A stretch of DNA of 64,000 bases. Source: Humulus lupulus (Eukaryota > Streptophyta > Magnoliopsida > Rosales > Cannabaceae). Within the stretch, counting starts at the first letter, position 1. Every line of letters starts with the position of its first letter. Location of the stretch: contig NC_084793.1 in assembly GCF_963169125.1 (NCBI RefSeq), forward strand, positions 219,010,652-219,074,651, written 5' to 3'. The notes under the pieces were generated by a model, which was not told where the DNA came from, did no database searches, and worked only from the letters and a program-made list of their open reading frames with translations. The translations under genes were made by a program, and so were the position numbers. Shown one piece after another: positions 20,706-33,500 of the stretch.

Positions 20706-20803
20706 TAAATTGCCTAAGACCGAGAACTTAAGTTACCTCCCGAGGACTAAGCACCCACGAAGCAATACTGAGTCCTGAAAACTAGAATGGTAAAAGGCTT
20801 TCA

Positions 20804-22659
20804 TGTTAGGGTTTTATGCCCTAATTAAAACCTAATTTCTTTGTAATCTCATTTATTATCAATAAAAGAATAGAAATTATTTTTTGACTTGGTCAGTCAC
20901 TTTGCTCACATGTTTTATTTTCATGATTATTTGTTTAATATAAACTTCTATTAAATCTCGAGCATATAGATAATCGTATTTATAGTGACGTAATCACAGT
21001 GAAATATAAATATGATTATATGTTCAAAATAAGTTAGTCCTAAGATTAGTCAGTGCACAGGATTTGCACTGACTTGCCAATCTACGATATGATCTACTTA
21101 CACATTGCAGTGTTACGTTCTTTCCAGAACATTAGCAAAGTAGATAAGATCGGATGTATTTGTTACATCGGACTGGACCGATATTGACAGTTGATAGGAT
21201 AAGTAAACATACCGTTATTATCTATTCTAGTCATATCATATAGTTGACCATAGGTTAATTTAATCTCAATTCTGAGTGGTTAGCATTATAACTGATTGTA
21301 TTATTTGAGTTCTTTGACTTGTTTGTTACCAGCTTACCCTAAAGACTAGCCCTTACTTACATCTTGGGAACTCGGTAGTGTAATTGAGTGGGAGTGTTAA
21401 TCATAGATACGAACATCTATAGCTTTTGATGAAGAAGTGAAATGATGGTTTCCTTTTAGTTTGGTTCAAGGTGTTAAATGATAGCGATCTCATGTCAATA
21501 ATTAATATTAGTTTACTAAAATATCATTTACAAGGAACTAAGTGTTTTAAGGATAAAATACAATGAGGGGTAAAACAGTATTTTAGTCCCATCTCATTGT
21601 AGACCGTCTATAGAGGATTGAGTGACAATTATGGTTGTAATAATGGATAATTAATTGCGTATCTATATTTGTTATAGAGCGTTCTATGAATTCAAGAGTG
21701 CAATTTCGAGTCTTTAGTGGAGTCACGAGGAATTAATAAGTTAGTAAATTTATTTGTTAGATTTATGATAACTTATTGGAGCTTGATTTCATAGGCCCAT
21801 GGTCCCCACTGTACCTTGGATAAAATCATCTAGATAGTCTCAATTAATTGATTTAATTATCAATTAGAATTATCAAAGTTGACAAGGTCAATTTTGGATA
21901 GTTTTACAAAGTTATGTAATTTTAAGAAGAAAAGAGAAATTAGGGTAGAATTATTAATTAAGATAAATTGGTATCTAAATTAATAAATAAGTTTAAATAA
22001 AGGTTCAAATTATAAACAATTAATTTAATAAAGGATTTAAATAATTATTTAATTAATTAAATCAATAGAAAATAACACAAGCCTTGATTTAAAGTCCAAC
22101 GAGCTTATAATCAAATGGAAAATTTCACAGGCCTAAAGCCCATGATAATTTCGACCTAGGGCTGTTAATTGGCTATTATTTTATTGATTTTTAATTATAT
22201 AAATGACCTAATTGATTCTATAAAAGGAATGTTAAGAGAGAGTTGAAAACATAAGTAAAATAAGTTAAAACACAAGTTTCTGATAGGTTTTAGGATCTCT
22301 CTAAACATAAGTCATTTTCTAAGCCTTATTGTTCTTTTCTCTTCTTTTCTCTGTATCTATCTCATGTGTTGAGAATTGCCCACTCTAGTCTAGGTGATTC
22401 CAAGGATACTTTGGAAGAATGTGAAGAAAATTGAAGATCGGTTCAGTTTCTTGATAATACTCTGCAACAAAAAGGATACAAGGGTTAGAGAAACTGAAGG
22501 AATGACTCATTCATTCCGCTGCGTATAATGTAAGTATTCTTATAATTATTTCTCTTTGAATCCAATTTTAGAAACATGTTCTAGGTTATCTCATATTAAT
22601 TTGTGTAATATTAGATCTACATGAAAATAAATAAAGATGTTGTATAAGTTTTCCCGACA
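20804..22659 (+). repeat. Left LTR of the copia element (1856 bp)
   Basis: It runs from TGTTAGGGTTTTATGCCC to TTTTCCCGACA. It aligns with the right LTR pieces 34163-34323, 36249-37499 and 46827-47260, which add up to about 1846 bp. No open frame of note. Confidence 0.93.
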
Positions 22660-22661
22660 AC

Positions 22662-22680
22662 TGGCCTCAGAGCCTTTGGT
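22662..22680 (+). promoter_or_regulatory. Primer-binding site of the copia element (initiator Met tRNA type)
   Basis: TGGCCTCAGAGCCTTTGG stands two bases after the LTR. The standard plant copia site is TGGTATCAGAGC, so two bases differ. Confidence 0.8.
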
Positions 22681-22906
22681 AATCTTTATTTTCATGCATG
22701 AACATGTAAAAAAAATTGGATTATTTGATGTGTTTGAATAATTGGATGAATTTTCATGTTTTTATGAAGCATGTTGATTTTATGTAATTATTAGCAATTT
22801 TTAGGTTATTTTGTAGTGTATTCTATGCCATTAATTTTTATATATGCTTTATTTTGTGTAAAACATTTTAAAATTAATTAGAAAATATTTTTGTTTTGAA
22901 AACTTG

Positions 22907-24338
22907 TGATATCGCCCAATAAACTCCTAAGCGGTCACAGTAGTAATCGGGCTATGTCGTATCCACAGAGAGGCAAACACAACTAAAGATTGGATTAGTA
23001 AATAAAAGATAAAAATAAAGTAGAATTGAAGAAATGGATTTTGTGAAATTAAAATAATAGATTAGAGAAAGCGATCAGATAAAGAGCATGGCAAGGTAGA
23101 GATGCAGTGCTGTAAAACCTATTCTAATATTGATATTAATTCAGAACACAGTTGCAATTTTACACCATTAATTGCAACTGGAAGATGTATATGTTAAGAG
23201 CACAAATTGAATAATCTAGATTAGTTTGAATCTAACTCCTAATTTCATAGCATATCATATTATATATCCAAGAGCGACAAAACATCACTGGCAGAATGCA
23301 GTAAAAGACATACAATATAACAAATATACTAAAATAAATTAACAATCTAAGTTACATAAGAAAAGCATGACTGGACTTATGTAAAAGATGCTAAATAATT
23401 TTAGAAAAAAAATTAGAAGATGAGAAACAAAATAATTAATGAGATATGGAAATGAAGCATAAGAAGAATCAATATCAATATTGAGAATGAAAAGTACAAC
23501 AACTACACTCTAACCTCACCAATATTTCTAAAATAATTCACTCATTTTTGTCAACTAAAACAAGCAAAATTAAATTAGAAATAATAAAAGAAACAAAATA
23601 ACAAAGTGTATTTTTCCCACTCTACAATCTGATGATTTACACTGGTTTTGGTTCTCTATTTATAGAGAAAATTTGCTCCAAAGTTGGTATTTTCGTGCAT
23701 TATAAAGTGGAGAAAGTGGCTTCAAAATCTTATGCAAAATGGGACAAGTGGGACACGTGTCGGCCTTGAATTGGCTTTGGAAATTGCTGCAGGTGGAGTG
23801 GGGGACAGGGTCAGAACGTGGCAGCTGGTGGGACCCGCGAGGCAGGTGGCTCATCAGATGGCGTCAGGTGGCGTGGGGACAACTAACGAGTGGGACAGGT
23901 GGCGGCTGCTGGCGAGCTGGCAGGCGGAGTTGTCGGGCGCGTGGGGAGCATGGCAGGCGCGCGTCAGGTGGCGTCAGGCTGTCAGGTGGATGGGACGACA
24001 CGTCAGGTGTGGCAGGCGCATGTCAGGCGGCTTGGGCGGCTTCGGCTCGGCTGGCTCGGCTTGGCTGCTGAAGACTTTGGGCCTGGGCTCCATTTTGGGC
24101 CCAATCTTGTCAAAAATGCTATTTTCTTCATGATTTCTTCAATTTTAATTCTTTCTTTCTTCTTTCTTATTCTTTGTGTCAAATTACATTTTATTTCCTG
24201 AAAATTAAACACAAACTAAATTAAAATTAATATTTTAAAATATAAAATATATAACAATAAATCAATGAAAGTATTAATTAAAACTTAATTAATTTTAAAC
24301 TTTAAAACTAATAAAATGATATTTTTGAGCACTAATCA
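22907..24338 (-). mobile_element. Solo LTR A (1432 bp) in the copia leader
   Basis: On + it reads TGATATCGCCC to GCACTAATCA. It is the inverted partner of 15839-17284. Flanks are ACTTG (22902-22906) and AATTG (24339-24343), a TSD with one mismatch. On the minus strand CTCTATAAATAGAGAACC (about 23655) is a TATA-box candidate, and the end carries GTGGATACGACATAGCCCG. The GC-rich part 23740-24090, with repeated CAGGTGGC/GTCAGG words, gives open frames that I do not regard as genes. Confidence 0.78.
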
Positions 24339-24449
24339 AATTGAACAAAAAAAATTTATGGAAATTTTTAGCCTGGCTACCTATGCGTGCACACACCAAC
24401 GCGCGTTGCCCCGCCTGCCTACGCAAGTCTCCTCAGCGCCTGCCACGCG

Positions 24450-27400
24450 TGTAACGACCCGGATTTTCAAGACTCGATAATGCGGAAATATAAATGTTTT
24501 CATTTAACAAAATGTCTCAAAAACCCATAGAAATTTTTTTTTTTTAAAAGGTCGTATGGCCATACTTAACATTTAGTTACAAACATGTTTTATAAAGATT
24601 AGAGTGAGCCTAGTTTAGGAAAATTACACAACATTTCCAAAAATAAAAAGGCTTCCCAAAAGGTCGGTCCACATGTACATTTGCAAGGAAGACTCCAGCG
24701 CTCACTGCTCTGCCTTGCCCTTGTTCTTACCTACAACATGAAACAACTAGGTAAGCGAAAACGCTTAGTAAGATCAACTTTCAAACAAAGCATGTAGAGA
24801 ATTAGGGTTCTGGACCCATCCGGGACCCTACACAATCAATTTCAAGAACGCTAAAGCGTCCTGGCAAACTTATGGTCATGCCTGATAACCAAGGATAAAT
24901 TAATTCATAACTAGATAAAATCCTGCACTCAGAAAAATCCCAGAACAAGCAGATATATTATATCACAACTATATCTTATCAACAATTATATCCCTGCACT
25001 CAGAAAATCCCAGAGCAAGCAGATATATTATATCACAACTATATCTTATCAACAAATATATCCCTGCACTCAGAAAATCCCAAAGCAAGCAGATATATTA
25101 TATCACAACATAATTCGAGACCAACGCTCGACAATTTCCAACAATTCATGCGTAACGCGCCCTCCAACATAATTGCTAATCTGTAAAAGAGAACCGAGTC
25201 CCCACACTAAGATCTAGCCAATAAATACTCTCATCAATGGTAACTATCGTGTTACCTAGGGCATCGCTACATATACAAGAGTGTAATCCAATTTACACGG
25301 TTTTACGGAGACTTCTAAGTTAATCAGTGGTGCTGGTGAGCTGTTGCCCCTAGGGTGTTCAGTCTCACTCAATCTTGGAAACCCCTAGTATCTCTAGGCA
25401 CTCTCACTGAATGGCCAATATTCACGGCTGATATCCAGGAATAACTTATCAGAGCACTTGCTCGGATTCTAACCGTCCAATGATTAAGTAAGCATGAGGG
25501 CCCCTAGGTCCCATTTATCTTGGCGCCCCTAGGTTTAACCAGCTTATCCTCATCTCATGGCCACTCGTCGTGGTCATGAACCGGACATAAATAAAATCAA
25601 GCAGTGTGACGGGGATCAACCGTCTTGGATATGACAGACTTCTACCGTTCATATTTTCTAAATCAGCACTCACTAGACTAACGTCTCTAAGCAACTTTCT
25701 ATGACAGCCTATATATATGCATGTATCCCTATACTAACATACAAGACAATAATCATTTCATGTTGCAGCCATACAATATAAGTTGACTTACTTGGAGTCC
25801 TTAGCGCTCAGCAGGTTTTCACCCTCCAACGTTCAGTCTAGTTACGCTTAGCCAATACTGTAGTTATCCATAAAGTATACTCGGATTAATTATGGCACTA
25901 ATAATTCATTATTATTATTTTGGGCAGTTTGGTCATTTTAATAAAAGTCATTTGTAAGGATTTATAATCCTTATTTGGTTTTAAACCTATTAAGGAAAGT
26001 CATACAAAATATTCGAGACTAAACCCTAAGTCTCGGGGAGACCTATCCTAAGGTCTCGATACCTAGGCTCGGGTATCACAATGGTATTTCCCACAATCCG
26101 CTAAAAATCTTATTCTTTCAAGGTATCGCTATTAACCCGCACTTTCGACTAGTCGGTTAAAATATGTAAGATTTTAGCCGGTATTATATCCAGAAAATAC
26201 AAATAAATTCCTTAATTATTTTTAAAGAAAATAAACTCTTTAAATTTTCCTTTTATTTTTCTTAAGGTTTTAACATCTAAAAACCGTTTTAAGAAAATTG
26301 CCTAATTTGTCTTAATTAGGAAAACCGTTATAAATTTCTCATCTTGACTAATTAATTTTCCAAAAGCAATTAATCAATTTTACTTACTAGGAAAATAATT
26401 TATTTAATTATTTTATCAAAATATAAGGTTTTAAACCCTCTTTTAATTTCTTAACTATTAATAAATTAAATCTCTTATTTTTAGAAAGAATAAAAACTCT
26501 TTAATAAAAATAATTCATTTAAACTCAAAGGGATAATTTTAGTGAAAATATGATTTCAAGACTTACCAATTTATATCTTGAAATAAGAAAAATTTTACTT
26601 TTTACCTTATGTTCCAAAATCTCATTTTTACACTAAGTGTGAAAAACCTAATTTTCACATTTTTAACTACATACTTCGTTAGTTCATAACTTGAAATTTA
26701 CTTACCCAATTGTTACCAAAATTTCCCAATTCCATTTTTGTTATGCCATTTAGGTCTTTGTAAAATCTTAGGTCAAAATGAGCATTTTTGATTGGTGAAA
26801 TCATTTTCCAACAATGAGGTAAAAATGACCTTATTTTCAAGTCCTTATTTTTTCCATACTTTGACAGTTAATAACTTTCAAACCGTTTAATATTTTCTTA
26901 CCAAATTTTACAGTGGACTAATAGGTTATGCCAGTAATATGTACAAAAAATTTTAGAAAAAACTGGGTTAATTTTCCCTATACAGTGGCTGTCCAAACTT
27001 GGTTCCGAAAATAAGAATACGAAAAAACTGTTTTTTACCTAAACTTTGAAATAGCATAACTTACTCATTTCTAAACATTTTTTAGTGTTTCAAAAGCTCA
27101 ATTTTATGTACTCAATCTCAAAAACATCACAGTATAATTTAATTTGACAAAACCAATATACAGTGGCTGCTTGACCCCTTGGAAGTCACAGCTCAAAACA
27201 TGTTTTGTTTTAGGGTATCCTACAAAACCCTTGGGGGTTTTGGTTCTCATTTTCAAAAATCAATACACATGCATCATAAAAATTATTAAACAACTACCAT
27301 AACCTTATTACATCACCAACAAGAAACTTGAAGCATTAGATATACAAAATAATGCTTAAAACTAAAATCCCTACAACAAAATCATCAAAAGTAAACTTTT

Positions 27401-28438
27401 TACCTCTTTGGTGTTCTTGCTTAAGGTTTGGACCTTCCTATTAGCTTTGGCTCCTCCAAAACCTTTCAAAAACCCTAACCAACTTCCCCCAACAACATAG
27501 GTAATTAGCTATTTGAAACTCTATGATTAAAACTTGACAAAAGTCTAGATTAATGAAACTTTACCTTAGGGAAAACCCTTCCTAGACCAAGACTTATCTT
27601 CCAAGTTTCTTTGGTGTTCTTGGGGTTGAAAATGGAGAGAACACTTGAGAGAGTCTTCAAAAATCAGATGAGAGTGAATGAGGAAGGGAGAGTGGTCGGA
27701 TTTGGGGGTTAGAATGGCTCACACAACTCTTCAAAATATCACAAAACTCTTGAGTGCTTTTCTACCCACTTGCCCACTTGACTTCTTAATTAAAATGAGA
27801 GTTAAACTTTATAAAATTGGGTTCACACCACTCTAAAATAGCACATGGCCGGCCACCCTTTGCCATATATGTGACCATTAAATTTTTTTATTTTATTTTA
27901 TAAAGGTTAATACAGGTTTCATAAGAAGAAAAGTCCAAATTGGCTTTTGACACCTTTTTCACTCTTATTAAGTTTTAATCACCAAACTTAACATTAATTA
28001 ATTAAATTTAATGTCTCTCACATTTAATTTAATTAATCACATAATAAAATTTAACCTAAGGTCCATTCATGGAATAAAATTCCCCATTTCGGCAAAATTA
28101 GGCATTTACCACAAAATGCCTTAAAATTTCCATTTTCTTTTAGGTTTATTATTTTTGACCAAACTTTAACTTTTATGAATGTATTTTATGCCCAAAATAT
28201 AATTTCCATGATTTTTCGTTTTATTTTCCGAGATTTTTACTCGATCAGGGTTTTTGTGTCGGTCCAGGACCGAAAGTCTTATCTTGACTTTTAAATCACA
28301 AAATTCATATTTTGGCTAGAAATAACTCATGGAATACTTACAAACAAAATATAATATTATTTAAAATAATATTCTTAACCCGGGGGAAAAATCCCGACCC
28401 GAGTCGTTTAAAGGTACCCAAAAACGTAGGACGTTACA
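24450..28438 (-). mobile_element. Solo LTR B (3989 bp) in the copia leader
   Basis: It starts TGTAACGACCCGG and ends ACGTTACA. ACGCG flanks it on both sides (24445-24449 and 28439-28443). A second member of the family starts at 63152. No coding capacity. The minus strand is inferred as the transcribed one, because the GCGTTTTCGCTTACCTAG phrase near the + left end lies at the place where related LTRs carry it near their 3' end. Confidence 0.85.
24924..25110 (+). repeat. 70-bp tandem repeat in solo LTR B
   Basis: CTGCACTCAG starts at 24924, 24994 and 25064. Each unit continues AGCAAGCAGATATATTATAT. The same three-step repeat is present in the other family member at 63625-63810. Confidence 0.93.
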
Positions 28439-28443
28439 ACGCG

Positions 28444-30237
28444 CGCGTGCGCGCACGCCCTCTCCAGCCGCTCGCCCAACCAGGTGAACATATTAGAATT
28501 AAGATATAAGATATTTTCTTTTAAATACTTGATATTTTTATTAAATCTTTACTTGAAAATATAAATATCTGTTTATTCTATAGTTTTCAATATTTAAATT
28601 ATGTGGAATTTGAAATTTGTTAGTTAGATACTTTATGGATATTTGAATTTGTTTAACTATTTTAAAATATTTTTGAAAAACAGTTAAGATATTGATTTTA
28701 AATTTTAAAATTGGTTAAATTTTGAAAAATATCATTATTTCAACCAATTAATTAAATATATTTTTTTAATAAATGGGATTTAAATTAACTTTGGTTAATT
28801 GTTGATAAATCCTATTTACATTAAATTAATATATTTTTTTTCAAATTAACCTAAAACCAAGTTGATTGTTGATAAATGAAATTTAAATTAACTATTGTTA
28901 ATTGCTGATAAATTTTATTTAAATTGGCTTATTTTTGTAAAAATTTAATTAATTTGAATTTTTGATAAATTCTAGATAATTAATTGTGATATTTTTGCAA
29001 ATGAACTAAATTGTGGTATTTTTGCATAAATTCATAGACTTGCTCGTATAGTAACATGATTAGGCCCATCCAATTATAACATGTCTATTTGCACTATATG
29101 TGGTATTTTTGCAATTGGGCTTAGATGCATATAGTGGCCTATATGTTTGTTAGATATATGAATTTTGCCAAATAAAATATTAACATGAAAAGTTTTATTT
29201 GGGCCCATTAGAAAATGTAAAGTTTAAATTCCCCTCTTGTAGGTGATTCTACTTGTGCAGGCCCGTTTGCTTTGCATGACTATAGTGGGCCTAATCAATG
29301 AATAACAATTAATAAAATGAAGGTTTAAATTCCTGTCTTTTGGACCTTGTATGGAAGTATGAGGGCCTTTGTAGTGGGAAGGACATACTGGACCCAACCC
29401 TCCTCCATACAAGCCCAATTATTAAGGCCCATTTACCTGAGTTGGACTTAATTGTATAGGTTCATTATATTAGTTAAACTTAAATATTGATTAGTAACAA
29501 ATTAATTCTAAATTAATTGAATTTGTTTGAATGTGACACTTTATAATTAATAGGAAATGATAGGACTTTGGTTTTAAAAATTTAATCTTTTCAATTTTTT
29601 GGTAAACCACAGTCATTAATTTTCTAAAAATAAATAATAAAAATACTATTTTTAATTTAATAATGAGCTTATTTTAAGAATTATATTCGATCTCCATCGT
29701 TGGGTTTACAACATCAATAGCTTAATGGGGCCTCGAGACACTTTGATTTGTCCTCCTACGGAAGGTGTTCATTAGTTATTTTGACAATGTTACATTTCGA
29801 AAGATAGATAATTATAGGTCAAATTCTACTAGACTCACCCCTACGGTGACTACTAGGACTAAATCTATTGATTATCAAAACCCTGGGTGTAGCTCATAAA
29901 ATAAGAGATTTTGGTTTCTTATTTTGATCGAATAGTAGGTTGTTAATAATGGTGTCCATTATTAAATAAGTTTACAACTTTATTTAACTAGTGGTATTTT
30001 TTACTCTTGCCAACCGGGACAAGGATATCATAGATTAGTTAAAAATCTAAGAAATAGAGATATGATTATTTTGGTATTTTTGTCTCATATCTTACATATT
30101 TTTTATATATGATATGCTATTTCTTGAAATTTGTGTGAATAGGAGTTTTATTGAGCAAATGTGATTGATTTCTATTTTATTGATAATCATTAGTTTTAAG
30201 TTTGGCTGTGTCTACTCCCATCCTTTCTCAACTTTCG
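28444..30237 (+). other. Untranslated leader of the copia element
   Basis: It is very AT-rich, and together with 22660-22906 and 24344-24449 it forms a leader of about 2.1 kb before gag. A GC-rich stretch of CGCGCGTGCGCGC words flanks the solo LTR B insertion site. The part 29690-29990 (GATCTCCATCGTTGGG onwards) is conserved-looking but non-coding. I see no gene here. Confidence 0.6.
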
Positions 30238-31017
30238 ATGGAGAAACTCACTAGAGAAAACTTCCTTAATTGGAAGCAGAATATCAACACAGAGCTGATT
30301 GGTGACAACTCTGAGTTCGTCATGATTGAGGAATCCCTAGAATGAGCACTGTGTCCACACGTTCGTGATGATACCGTTAATGCTCGTGATGGCACCGTAA
30401 ATACTTGGATAGCACCGTCTCCGCACATACGTGATGACATCGTGAATGCTCAGATGGCACCTTCTCAACATGTCCGTGATAATATAATCAAAATGACAAA
30501 CTACTTTCAGGAAGCTGAACTGCATGGAGCAACAATATACGAGGAAACTCAAGTTGGCTTAATCCTCAACAGTCTCTCTCCAACTTTCCTGCCATTCACC
30601 ACCAACTATGTGTTGAATAAACTCAACTATGGTCTGACACAACTCATGAATGAGCTTAAGACTTTTGAGTCTATCATGGGTGGACCAAGTAAGGGAGGAG
30701 AAAAGAAGACAACTACTACTATTGTTGCTGATCCAGCTAAGGCTGAAGCTAACCAAGCTTCGTCTTCGAAAGCTGGAAACAAGAGGAAAGGTGGACAAAA
30801 TAACAACCCCAAGCCTGCAAAGGCTGCAAAGACGAGTGCACAACCAATTGCACAGACGCCTAAGGGGAAGAACAATAAAAACAAGAAAGGTAAAGGTAAG
30901 TGTTATCACTGCAAAGAGAAAGGGCATTGGAAACAGGATTGCCCTAAGTTTCTAGCAGCTAAAAACAAAGGTAATGATTATAGTTCATTTACCTTGGGAA
31001 CATGTGTTGTAGAGAAT
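30238..31017 (+). pseudogene. Gag of the copia element
   Basis: The ATG at 30238 opens MEKLTRENFLNWKQNI, the usual start of copia gag, and a TGA follows after EESLE. About 130 bases of irregular repeats (30346-30480) replace part of the N-terminal domain. The frame then continues with FQEAELHGATIYEETQVG and LNELKTFESIMGG. A basic Lys/Asn/Ala-rich linker leads to an intact zinc knuckle, CYHCKEKGHWKQDC (about 30901-30942). Gag packages the element RNA. The knuckle is intact, but the gene as a whole is broken. Confidence 0.85.
30346..30480 (+). repeat. Irregular repeat block inside copia gag
   Basis: CGTGATGATACCGTTAATGCTC, CGTGATGGCACCG and CGTGATGACATCGTGAATGCTC occur within 110 bases, with the partial phrase GATGGCACC twice. 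The spacing is uneven (66 and 45 bases between CCNCACNT phrases). Confidence 0.6.
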
Positions 31018-31368
31018 GATAAATCCGTTTGGAGTATTGATTCTGAATCTACTAACCATGTTTGTAACTCTTTACAACTTCTTGAATCGTGGGAGGAAGT
31101 GGAGGAAGGTGGCTTAAAGCTTAGATTTGGGAACGGAGCGTTCGTTCCGGTCCAAGCTAGAGGAAGAGCTCGTCTGAAGTTCGGAAATAAATTTTTAATT
31201 TTAAATGATGTATTTTTTATTCCAGATTTTAGTAGAAATTTAATTTCAGTTACCATGTTGCAATTAGAACAATTTGTTATGACTTTCACAAGTTCTAATA
31301 TATCTATTTCCTCCAATGGATCACAATTGTGTATTGCATGTTTGGAAAATGGGCTTTATATTCTGTAA
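31018..31368 (+). pseudogene. Protease of the copia element
   Basis: It follows gag in the same frame. The active site reads SIDSESTNHVCNSL. In copia proteases D-S-G is expected, so the glycine is Glu here (GGN to GAA). The fold continues with LKLRFGNGAFVPVQARG and VFFIPDFSRNLISVTML. The TAA at 31366-31368 ends the frame, whereas an intact element would continue into integrase. Confidence 0.85.
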
Positions 31369-32145
31369 CCTAACGAACCCCTCGCTCTCAACAATGATTT
31401 ATTCAAAGTAGCTAAACCAAGGACCAATAAATGTCAAAAGAATGATAATGATGATACGATGTATATATGGCACTTGAGACTAGGTCACATTGGCTATGAT
31501 AGGATTCAAAGACTTACAAAGGATGGGCCTTTGAGGGAACTCACCTTAGGTGAATTACCTGTCTGTGAATCTTGTATAGAAGGCAAACTGACCAAGTGTC
31601 CATTCTCTGCAAAGGGTGATAGGGCCAAAGAACCCCTTGGACTTGTGCATTCAGATGTTTGTGGACCTTTGAATGTACAAGACAGGGGTGGTTTTGAGTA
31701 TTTCGTCACTTTCATTGACGATTACTCTAGATACTCATGTCTTTACCTAATGCATAGGAAATCAGAAACATTTTCAAAGTTTAAGGAATTTCTAGCGATG
31801 GCTCAGAACCAATTAGGTAAAATGTTAAAGATCTTGTGATCTGATAGGGGTGGAGAATATTTGGATATGCAGTTCCAAGATCATTTAACTGAATTTGGGA
31901 TTTTAACACAACTTACTGCCCCAGGTACTCCACAACAAAATGGTGTAGCGGAACGTCGGAACAGAACTTTATTGGAAATAGTTAGATGCATGCTTAGTTA
32001 CTCAACTCTACCAACTTCGTTATGGGGACATGCAATAGAAACCGCGAATGACATTCTCAATGTCGTGCCATCTAAATCAATCCCCAAAACACCTTTAGAA
32101 TGCTGGAATGGTCGCGAACGTAGTTTACGCCATTATAGAATTTGA
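31369..32145 (+). pseudogene. Integrase of the copia element
   Basis: The frame is the same as gag-protease. The zinc-binding part reads WHLRLGHIGYDRI and CESCIEGK. Catalytic residues: Asp in VHSDVCGP, Asp in SDRGGEY, Glu in NGVAERRNRTLLE. All three are kept. A TGA just before SDRGGEY replaces a probable Arg (CGA to TGA). A second break follows LRHYRI near 32145, after which the frame changes. The C-terminal GYPKGTRGGLFC block lies at 32208-32460 in another frame. Confidence 0.87.
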
Positions 32146-32207
32146 GGTGTCCCGCCCATGTCCTGAGGAAAAAGGAAGGAAAGCTAGAACTATGAACTGA
32201 AGTTTGC

Positions 32208-33500
32208 ATGTTTGTTGGATATCCTAAAGGTACTCGGGGTGGACTTTTCTGTAGTCATTCGAAAAAGAAAGTGTTTACTCCTACGAATGCTACTTTTCTA
32301 GAAAATGACTATGTCCAAAACTTCAAACCACGCAGCAAAGTAGTTTTAGAGGAGATGGTTAAAGAATTGAGTCCAACCAATGTTCCATCGTCATCAACGC
32401 GAGTTGATGATGAAATTCCCACTCTTCATGTCCAACCGATGCAAGTCGACTTAAATGAATAAAGTACCATTGTTCCTGAGGAAATAGTCACGGAGCCTCG
32501 TCGTAGTGGGAGGGTTTCTAGGGACCCAATTCACCATGGTTTGGATGGTGAAACCAATATGGTTGTTGGTGACACTAGTGATGATGATCTGTTGTCTTTC
32601 AAAGAAGAAATGGCTAGCTCTGAAAAGGAACTATGGCTCGAAGCCATGAAATAGAAAATGGAGTCCATGTACTCAAATTCCTTCTGGGATCTTGTGGAAG
32701 CACCTAGTGACTTTAGGGCCATTGGGTGTAAATGGATCTACAAGAAGAAACGAGATGTTGATGAAAATATCGAGACTTATAATGCTCGATTAGTTGCAAA
32801 GGGTTATTCCCAAAGAGAAGGCGTGGACTATGACGGAAACTTTTAGTCTGGTAGCCATGCTCAAGTCCATTCGCATCCTCCTATCCATAGCAGCTACCCT
32901 CGACTATGAGATCTGGAAAATGGACGTCAAGACATCTTTTCTTATTGGGAAGTTTGACGAAGTCATTTATATGGATCAACCAGAAGGATTTATAGTAGCT
33001 GGACAAAAAGGAAAAGTTTGCAAGTTGAATAGGTCCATTTATGGACTTAAGCAAGCTTCTCGTTCCTGGAATCTTAGGTTTTATGAAATAATCAAGACCT
33101 ATGGCTTTGAACAAAATATTGATGAGCCTTGTGTTTACCAACTAAAGGCAAATCAAATAGTAGTATTCCTGGTTCTTTATGTAGATGATATCTTACTCAT
33201 TGGAAACAATGTTAAGAAATTTTCAGATGTGAAGAATTAGCTGAGCACTCAATTCCAGATGAAGGATTTAGGTGAAGCAAGTTATGTTCTAGGTATCCAG
33301 ATCATCAGGGATAGAAAGAATAAACTCTTAGCTCTAACTCAAGCAACTTACATAGATACAGTGCTTGAACATTTCTCAATGAAAAATTCCAAGAAAGGAC
33401 GTTTACCGTCCCACCATGGAATTCATCTTTCAAAGAAGCAGTCTCAAGAGGAAGATGCAATGAGAAAAGTTCCTTACACATCTGCAGTTGAAAGATGCCA
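32208..33500 (+). pseudogene. Integrase C-terminus and reverse transcriptase of the copia element
   Basis: Blocks in order: FVGYPKGTRGGLFC (integrase tail, 32208), FWDLVEAPSDFRAIGCKWIY and ARLVAKGYSQREGVDY (32640-32840), frameshift, MDVKTSFLIGKFDEVIYM and IYGLKQASRSWNLRF (32920-33085), and the catalytic YVDD at 33178-33189, then FQMKDLGEASYVLGIQI. The TAG after SDVKN (33238-33240) and another frameshift near 33490 separate it from RNase H. RT copies element RNA; the core residues are kept but three frames are needed to read it. Confidence 0.86.

Larger units (their letters stand above)
20277..20803 (+). other. 3' spacer of Tat-3 up to the copia insertion
   Basis: Non-coding. It holds a purine tract (20475-20490) and a two-copy tandem repeat (20527-20705). 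It ends at TTTCA (20799-20803), the TSD of the copia element. The spacer resumes at 47261. Confidence 0.7.

Noticed and set aside
20490..20803. TGGGATAATCACC after a purine tract as the start of the Tat-3 3' LTR
   Set aside because: It does not resemble the Tat-3 LTR end, and an antisense-gene remnant lies further downstream (47682-47779), so this is still internal spacer.
23684..24201. Trp/Gly/Arg-rich open frames in solo LTR A
   Set aside because: They are low-complexity translations of repeated CAGGTGGC words inside an LTR, in three frames at once.
24924..25110. CRISPR-like array (regular repeats)
   Set aside because: The units are directly adjacent 70-bp tandem copies without unique spacers, inside a plant LTR.
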